Part shown: positions 59,625 to 64,000 of the stretch, piece by piece
Position numbering within the stretch: position 1 is the stretch's first letter
Layout: the number at the start of each line of letters is the position of its first letter
Source of the DNA: Desulfovibrio desulfuricans
GTDB lineage: Bacteria > Desulfobacterota > Desulfovibrionia > Desulfovibrionales > Desulfovibrionaceae
Length of the DNA: 64,000 nt
Direction: 5' to 3'
NCBI RefSeq assembly: GCF_024460775.1
Contig: NZ_JANFYZ010000001.1
Span: forward strand, 310,001 to 374,000
The notes under the pieces: model-generated
What the model was told of the DNA's origin: nothing
The model's input: the letters and a program-made list of their open reading frames with translations, nothing else
Database searches by the model: none
Made by a program: the position numbers and the translations under genes

Positions 59625-61742
59625 ATGCTTGCCGATCTCAAGATTGCCCGAAAACTCAGTCTTCTGCTCGTATTGCCCATGGCGACTTTTCTCTTCGTTG
59701 TTTCTGCGGAAAACATTCAACGCTGGAAGACGATAGACCACCTTAAAGCCATAGAACGCTCGCTGGTTGTCAGCCTCTCTGCTGGTGAACTTATCCACGA
59801 GCTGCAAAAAGAGCGTGGTTACACGGCTGGATTCCTGGGCAGCAAGGGCAAAAGGTTTTCTTCTGAACTGGCGGAACAGACAGATAAATCCAATTCAGCC
59901 TATAAAAACTTTACTGCTGTACTTGCTGGCGCGGATAGTCTGGAAAATGACTCTCTTGCCAGAATATTTGCTGCATCCACCCAAAACTTTACAGACCTTT
60001 CTACAACCAGAAGCGCTGCCAGGGACGCCCGCATTGATGCCCTTCAGGCCATTGCAGCGTACAATATCAGTATCAATGAACTGATCGCTGCGATTTCTGA
60101 ACTGAACGCCCGCGCCGACCTTGCCTTCACATCAATCATTCAGCTTTTGCACGGCAAGGAGATTGCCGGGCAGGAGCGTGCCACGCTCAACGCCGCCTTT
60201 TCTGCCGGAACCTTCAGCAAACAGCTCTACCGCGACTGGCTCTACAGGGTCAGCTCACAAAACACCTATCTGAGTTCGTTTGCGGAACTGGGCGGCAAGG
60301 CAGCGCTAAACCTGCTGCAAAGCAAAATGCAATCTGTTGATGAAGAAGTGACGCGATTCCGCGATACTGCCTACGCCAACCTTGAAAAATCCAGCCTGGA
60401 GGCTGATCCGCAGCAATGGTTTGCAGCGTCCACGCGCCGCATCGACAAGCTGATGGAAGTGGAAAAAGCTTGGGGAGATCAATTGCTTGGAAACGCTCGC
60501 GAAGAAGTGCGTCTGGCCCAGAGGAGCCTCTTGATCGCTGTTTCTGCCGCGCTTCTGGTGGCCTTTTTCACCATTCTGCTGGGTTGGAGAATCTGCATCA
60601 CTATTGGAAGGCCAGTGCGCAGCACCCTGCGCTACGCCCAAGGCATCACGCACGGGGATTTTGATTCGGTTCTGACAGTCAAACAGAATGACGAGATCGG
60701 CGGCCTTGCCGATGTGCTGCGCGAAATGGTCACCCGCCTGAAAGAACAGATTCAGACGGCCCAACAACAGCATGCCCTTGCTGATGAACGCGGCAACCTG
60801 GCGGAACAGTGCAGAATAACAGCCGAGCAGGCAGAAAAAGAAGCAACTACAAGAGCCAGCACCCTTGCAACGGCTGTAGACAAAATTCACGGCGTTGTGG
60901 AATCGCTTAATCTCGCCCTCAACAACCTTGAGGAACAGGTGCGCATTTCTACGCAAGGCGCAACCAGCCAGTCCAACAGGCTTGATACCACAACCAGCGC
61001 CATGCAGGAAATGAGCACCACTGTCATTGAAGTTGCAAAAAATGCTGCGGATGCCGCCCAAACGGCAGATAATTCACACACCAAGGCAAGCGAAGGCTCC
61101 ACAGTTGTTGAAAATGTCATCTCTGCAATCGCTCAGGTGCAAGAGCAGTCCAACAAGATGAAGGTCGATATGGGCCTGCTCGGTCAGCAGGCCGAGGGCA
61201 TTGGGCAAGTCCTGGATGTCATCAGTGATATTGCCGACCAGACCAACCTTTTGGCGCTCAATGCTGCCATTGAGGCTGCGCGCGCAGGCGATGCAGGCCG
61301 GGGTTTTGCCGTGGTTGCGGACGAAGTGCGCAAGCTGGCCGAAAAAACCATGACAGCGACCAAGGAGGTGGGAGAAGCCATCCATGCGGTTCAGGGCGGA
61401 ACACGCAAACATATCTCGCACGTGGAGCAGTCCGCTGCAACCATTGAGCAGGTCACGGTTCTGGCCCGGCAGTCTGGCGAAGCATTGCAGGCTCTTGTGC
61501 AACTGGCAAACGCCTCTACCATTCAGGCCCAATCCATCGCCACAGCTTCCGAAGAACAGTCCGCCTCCAGCGAAACCATCCACAGCAGCCTTGAAGATAT
61601 CAATCAGCTTGCCCTTAACACCGCAAACGCCATGGATCAGGCGACCTCAGTTCTCAACGAACTGCGCACGCAGACCGACATTCTGGTCGGCGTTATGGCG
61701 GATTTAAAAAGTACCGGCATCAAGAAATCTGTTTTGATGTAA
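59625..61742 (+). CDS. Methyl-accepting chemotaxis protein with NIT sensor domain
   Basis: 705 residues. First membrane helix ([21 protein letters not shown]), then a periplasmic all-helical sensor with [20 protein letters not shown], the pattern of the nitrate/nitrite-sensing NIT domain. A second helix ([22 protein letters not shown]) and a HAMP region ([20 protein letters not shown]) follow, then the signalling domain with the hairpin tip [36 protein letters not shown]. It would relay nitrate or a similar ligand to CheA/CheW. A GGAGG site lies six bases before the ATG. Confidence 0.92.
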   Translation: MLADLKIARKLSLLLVLPMATFLFVVSAENIQRWKTIDHLKAIERSLVVSLSAGELIHELQKERGYTAGFLGSKGKRFSSELAEQTDKSNSAYKNFTAVLAGADSLENDSLARIFAASTQNFTDLSTTRSAARDARIDALQAIAAYNISINELIAAISELNARADLAFTSIIQLLHGKEIAGQERATLNAAFSAGTFSKQLYRDWLYRVSSQNTYLSSFAELGGKAALNLLQSKMQSVDEEVTRFRDTAYANLEKSSLEADPQQWFAASTRRIDKLMEVEKAWGDQLLGNAREEVRLAQRSLLIAVSAALLVAFFTILLGWRICITIGRPVRSTLRYAQGITHGDFDSVLTVKQNDEIGGLADVLREMVTRLKEQIQTAQQQHALADERGNLAEQCRITAEQAEKEATTRASTLATAVDKIHGVVESLNLALNNLEEQVRISTQGATSQSNRLDTTTSAMQEMSTTVIEVAKNAADAAQTADNSHTKASEGSTVVENVISAIAQVQEQSNKMKVDMGLLGQQAEGIGQVLDVISDIADQTNLLALNAAIEAARAGDAGRGFAVVADEVRKLAEKTMTATKEVGEAIHAVQGGTRKHISHVEQSAATIEQVTVLARQSGEALQALVQLANASTIQAQSIATASEEQSASSETIHSSLEDINQLALNTANAMDQATSVLNELRTQTDILVGVMADLKSTGIKKSVLM

Positions 61743-61871
61743 GGAGGTCAGCCAGGGTACATTTGAAATCTTGTACTTTCAACAGTATACAGGCGCAAGG
61801 AGTACTGATATCTATTAACTGTGTCGTTTATCCATCAACCACCCTGCAACCATGTTCTTCTCGAGGTACTT

Positions 61872-62972
61872 ATGGCTCATCTCGAAACTACTGAACAAGC
61901 CTTGCGTAATCGTGGTGTCAGCCGTCGAGATTTCATGAAATTCTGTGCGCTCACAGCCGTTGCCATGGGCCTTGGCCCCGGAGCGGATCTGGCAATCGCA
62001 CAGGCATTGTCAACCAAACCGCGTGTCCCCGTGCTCTGGATTAACGGTCTTTCCTGTTCCTGCTGCACTGAATCTTTTTTGCGCACAGCCCATCCGCTGG
62101 CGACAGATATTGTGCTCTCGATGATCACAATGGACTATCAGGACACCATCATGGCCGCCGCTGGCGATCAGGCCAATGCCGCCTATGAAGAGGCCATCAA
62201 GAAGTACAGGGGCCAGTATATTCTTGCTGTTGAAGGCAACGTGCCACTCAACGGTCAGGGCATGTACTGCATTGATGCTGGCAAGCCCTTCTACGAAAAG
62301 CTCAAGGAAGGCGTGGAGCATGCCAAGGCCCTTGTGGCCTGGGGAACCTGCGCCTCATGGGGCTGCGTGCAGGCGGCTCACCCCAACCCCACGGGCGCTA
62401 CCCCGCTGCACAAACTCTTTCCCAACAAACCGCAGATCAAGGTTCCCGGCTGCCCGGCCATCCCTGAGGTCATGAGTTCAATCCTGACCTACATTATCAC
62501 TTACGACCGCCTTCCCACCCTCGATTCGCAGGGCAGGCCGGAAATGTTTTACGGCAAGCGCGTGCACGACCACTGCTACCGCAGGGCCCATTTTGACGCG
62601 GGTGAATATGTGGAATCGTGGGACGATGCGGGCGCGCGCGCTGGCCTGTGCCTGTACAAGATGGGCTGCAAAGGCCCCACCACCTACAACGCCTGCCCTT
62701 CCACACGCTGGAACAACGGTGTCTCCTTTCCCATTCAGTCCGGGCATGGCTGCATAGGCTGCTCGGAACAGAACTTCTGGGATCAGGGCTCGTTTTATGA
62801 CCGCATCACCACCATTCCGCATCTCGGCACCAACGCAACGGCTGAAACCGTGGGCGTTGCCGCTGTGGCGGGCGTGGCTGCGGGTGTTGCCGTGCACGGC
62901 GTTGCCAGTATGGTGCGCCACGCAGGTAGCAAGAACACCAAGAACTCCTCCGACACCGACTCCAAAAACTGA
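61872..62972 (+). CDS. hynB: [NiFe] hydrogenase small subunit with C-terminal hydrophobic segment
   Basis: 366 residues from ATG 61872. Twin-arginine signal [20 protein letters not shown]. Cluster ligands are seen in [26 protein letters not shown] and PGCPAIPE (proximal), [10 protein letters not shown] and [10 protein letters not shown] (distal), and [14 protein letters not shown] (medial). After residue 320 a hydrophobic Ala/Val/Gly stretch ([19 protein letters not shown]) and a polar tail follow, suggesting a membrane anchor. It exports the heterodimer by Tat. hynA follows 12 bases later. Confidence 0.95.
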   Translation: MAHLETTEQALRNRGVSRRDFMKFCALTAVAMGLGPGADLAIAQALSTKPRVPVLWINGLSCSCCTESFLRTAHPLATDIVLSMITMDYQDTIMAAAGDQANAAYEEAIKKYRGQYILAVEGNVPLNGQGMYCIDAGKPFYEKLKEGVEHAKALVAWGTCASWGCVQAAHPNPTGATPLHKLFPNKPQIKVPGCPAIPEVMSSILTYIITYDRLPTLDSQGRPEMFYGKRVHDHCYRRAHFDAGEYVESWDDAGARAGLCLYKMGCKGPTTYNACPSTRWNNGVSFPIQSGHGCIGCSEQNFWDQGSFYDRITTIPHLGTNATAETVGVAAVAGVAAGVAVHGVASMVRHAGSKNTKNSSDTDSKN

Positions 62973-62983
62973 GGAAATACCCC

Positions 62984-64000
62984 ATGGCATACGAATACAC
63001 TACATCTCAGGGTTATGCCGTTAAGGACTCGGGCCGCCGCGTGGTTGTAGACCCCGTTACCCGTATTGAAGGGCACCTGCGTTGCGAGGTGAACCTTGAC
63101 GACAGCAACGTCATCACCAATGCGGTTTCGTGCGGCACCATTTTCAGAGGTATTGAAATCATCCTCAAAGGCCGCGACCCGCGCGACGCCTGGGCCTTTG
63201 TTGAACGCATCTGCGGCGTTTGCACGGGTACGCATGCCCTTTCCTCCGTGCATGCGGTGGAGGATGCGCTTGGTATAGAAATTCCTGACAACGCCAATAT
63301 TATCCGCAATATCATGCACCTGTGCCTCATGTACCATGACCATCTGGTGCATCTGTACCATCTTGCGGGCCTTGACTGGGTGGACGTTGTGTCTGCCGCC
63401 AAGGCTGATCCCAAGGCAACGTCGGAGCTTTCGCACAAGCTCACCCCCTGGCCCAATTCCTCGCCGGGCTACTTCAAATCCATCAAGGATCGCCTCAACC
63501 GCGTGATTGAATCGGGCCAACTGGGCATTTTCACCAACGGCTACTGGGGGCACCCTGCCTACAAGCTGCCGCCCGAAGCCAACCTGCTGGTGGTGGCCCA
63601 TTATCTGGAAGCCCTGGATTTCCAGAAAGACATGGTGCAGATCCACACCATCTTTGGCGGCAAAAATCCGCACCCCAACTGGCTGGTGGGCGGCGTGCCC
63701 TGCTCGTTGAACCTCGACGCGCACGGCGCTGCCGACGTTATCAATCAGGAACGTCTGGAACTGGTGTTGCAACTTATTGAGCGTTGCCGTGATTTTGCCC
63801 AACAGGTTGTCATACCCGACACCCTTGCGCTGGCGGCCTTCTATAAAGACTGGCTGAACATAGGCGGCGGGCTTTCCAAGCTTTCCGTGCTTGCTTACGG
63901 CGCTATCCCCGACATCGCCAATGACTACTCTGAAAAAAGCCTGCTGCTGCCCCCTGGGGCCATCATCAACGGCAACTTCAACGAAGTGCTGCCCGTTGAC
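62984..64000 (+). CDS. hynA: [NiFe] hydrogenase large subunit, cut by the window edge
   Basis: The frame from ATG 62984 is open to the last base, giving 339 residues of an expected 540-570. [17 protein letters not shown] is the N-terminal signature and [23 protein letters not shown] holds the first two nickel-site cysteines. The C-terminal DPCxxC motif and the protease-cleaved tail are outside the window. It forms the periplasmic uptake hydrogenase with HynB. Confidence 0.96.
   Translation, partial: MAYEYTTSQGYAVKDSGRRVVVDPVTRIEGHLRCEVNLDDSNVITNAVSCGTIFRGIEIILKGRDPRDAWAFVERICGVCTGTHALSSVHAVEDALGIEIPDNANIIRNIMHLCLMYHDHLVHLYHLAGLDWVDVVSAAKADPKATSELSHKLTPWPNSSPGYFKSIKDRLNRVIESGQLGIFTNGYWGHPAYKLPPEANLLVVAHYLEALDFQKDMVQIHTIFGGKNPHPNWLVGGVPCSLNLDAHGAADVINQERLELVLQLIERCRDFAQQVVIPDTLALAAFYKDWLNIGGGLSKLSVLAYGAIPDIANDYSEKSLLLPPGAIINGNFNEVLPVD

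Noticed and set aside
59437-59736. A 99-codon plus-strand frame before the chemoreceptor
   Set aside because: Overlaps the chemoreceptor start in another frame and uses AT-rich spacer codons, with no ribosome site.
1-64000. CRISPR arrays, tRNA or rRNA genes, insertion sequences
   Set aside because: No regularly spaced repeats, cloverleaf-like segments, rRNA sequence or transposase-like frames were seen on reading. A tRNAscan or ISfinder run could find something missed by eye.

Overview
The window looks like a chromosome segment from a sulfate-reducing deltaproteobacterium close to Desulfovibrio (Desulfovibrionaceae). It has a periplasmic two-subunit [FeFe] hydrogenase (HydA plus a Tat-exported HydB) with all three maturases, a periplasmic [NiFe] hydrogenase, a complex I without NuoEFG, a Desulfovibrio-type outer-membrane porin, and DNA elements matching the NikR consensus I recall for Desulfovibrio. 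Coding DNA is GC-rich with long overlapping operons. The exceptions are an AT-rich chloramphenicol acetyltransferase gene and several AT-rich intergenic spacers.

Layout. (1) 1-14,456, minus strand: one tightly overlapping operon of at least 17 genes for a type II fatty-acid-like pathway of the aryl-polyene kind. It has a ketoreductase, three ketosynthases, two ACPs, two hot-dog dehydratase-like proteins, a thioesterase, two acyltransferases, a GT2 glycosyltransferase, a flavin desaturase-like oxidoreductase, an MMPL exporter, a LolA-like carrier and two lipoproteins. It continues off the left edge. (2) 14.5-25.0 kb: accessory genes. These are a 55-residue lipoprotein, two exported proteins (one frameshifted in a nine-base homopolymer), a LemA/DUF2207 operon, a cat gene, a HipBA-like toxin-antitoxin pair, and a WYL regulator divergent from a SnoaL-like protein and a ferredoxin-nitroreductase. 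(3) 25.1-36.6 kb, minus: nuoABCDHIJK, two NuoL/MrpD-type subunits flanking a small membrane protein, then nuoM and nuoN. (4) 37.2-44.9 kb, minus: aspA-hydF, then hydE-hydA-hydB-hydG. (5) 45.0-50.8 kb, minus: nikABCDE and a methyltransferase. (6) 51.0-59.1 kb: a porin, then a TonB-dependent receptor, methyltransferase, ZnuA-like binding protein, ATPase and permease, convergent with a TonB-family protein. (7) 59.6-64 kb: a chemoreceptor with a NIT-type sensor, then hynB and the start of hynA.

How it fits together. From 25 kb to the right edge the DNA is mostly hydrogen metabolism and its metal supply: an energy-converting complex I, an iron-only and a nickel-iron hydrogenase, a NikABCDE nickel importer, and a TonB/ABC metal importer. 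A perfect GTGTTAC-N13-GTAACAC palindrome lies upstream of hydE and a near-perfect copy lies upstream of the TonB-dependent receptor. Each is accompanied by a second conserved 26-bp element made of direct half-sites. I read this as a nickel-responsive switch that couples the choice of hydrogenase to an outer-membrane nickel uptake route. That route would use an atypical Zn/Mn-family binding protein lacking most canonical metal ligands and a methyltransferase. It is the best candidate here for a little-described system, and its function is inferred, not shown.
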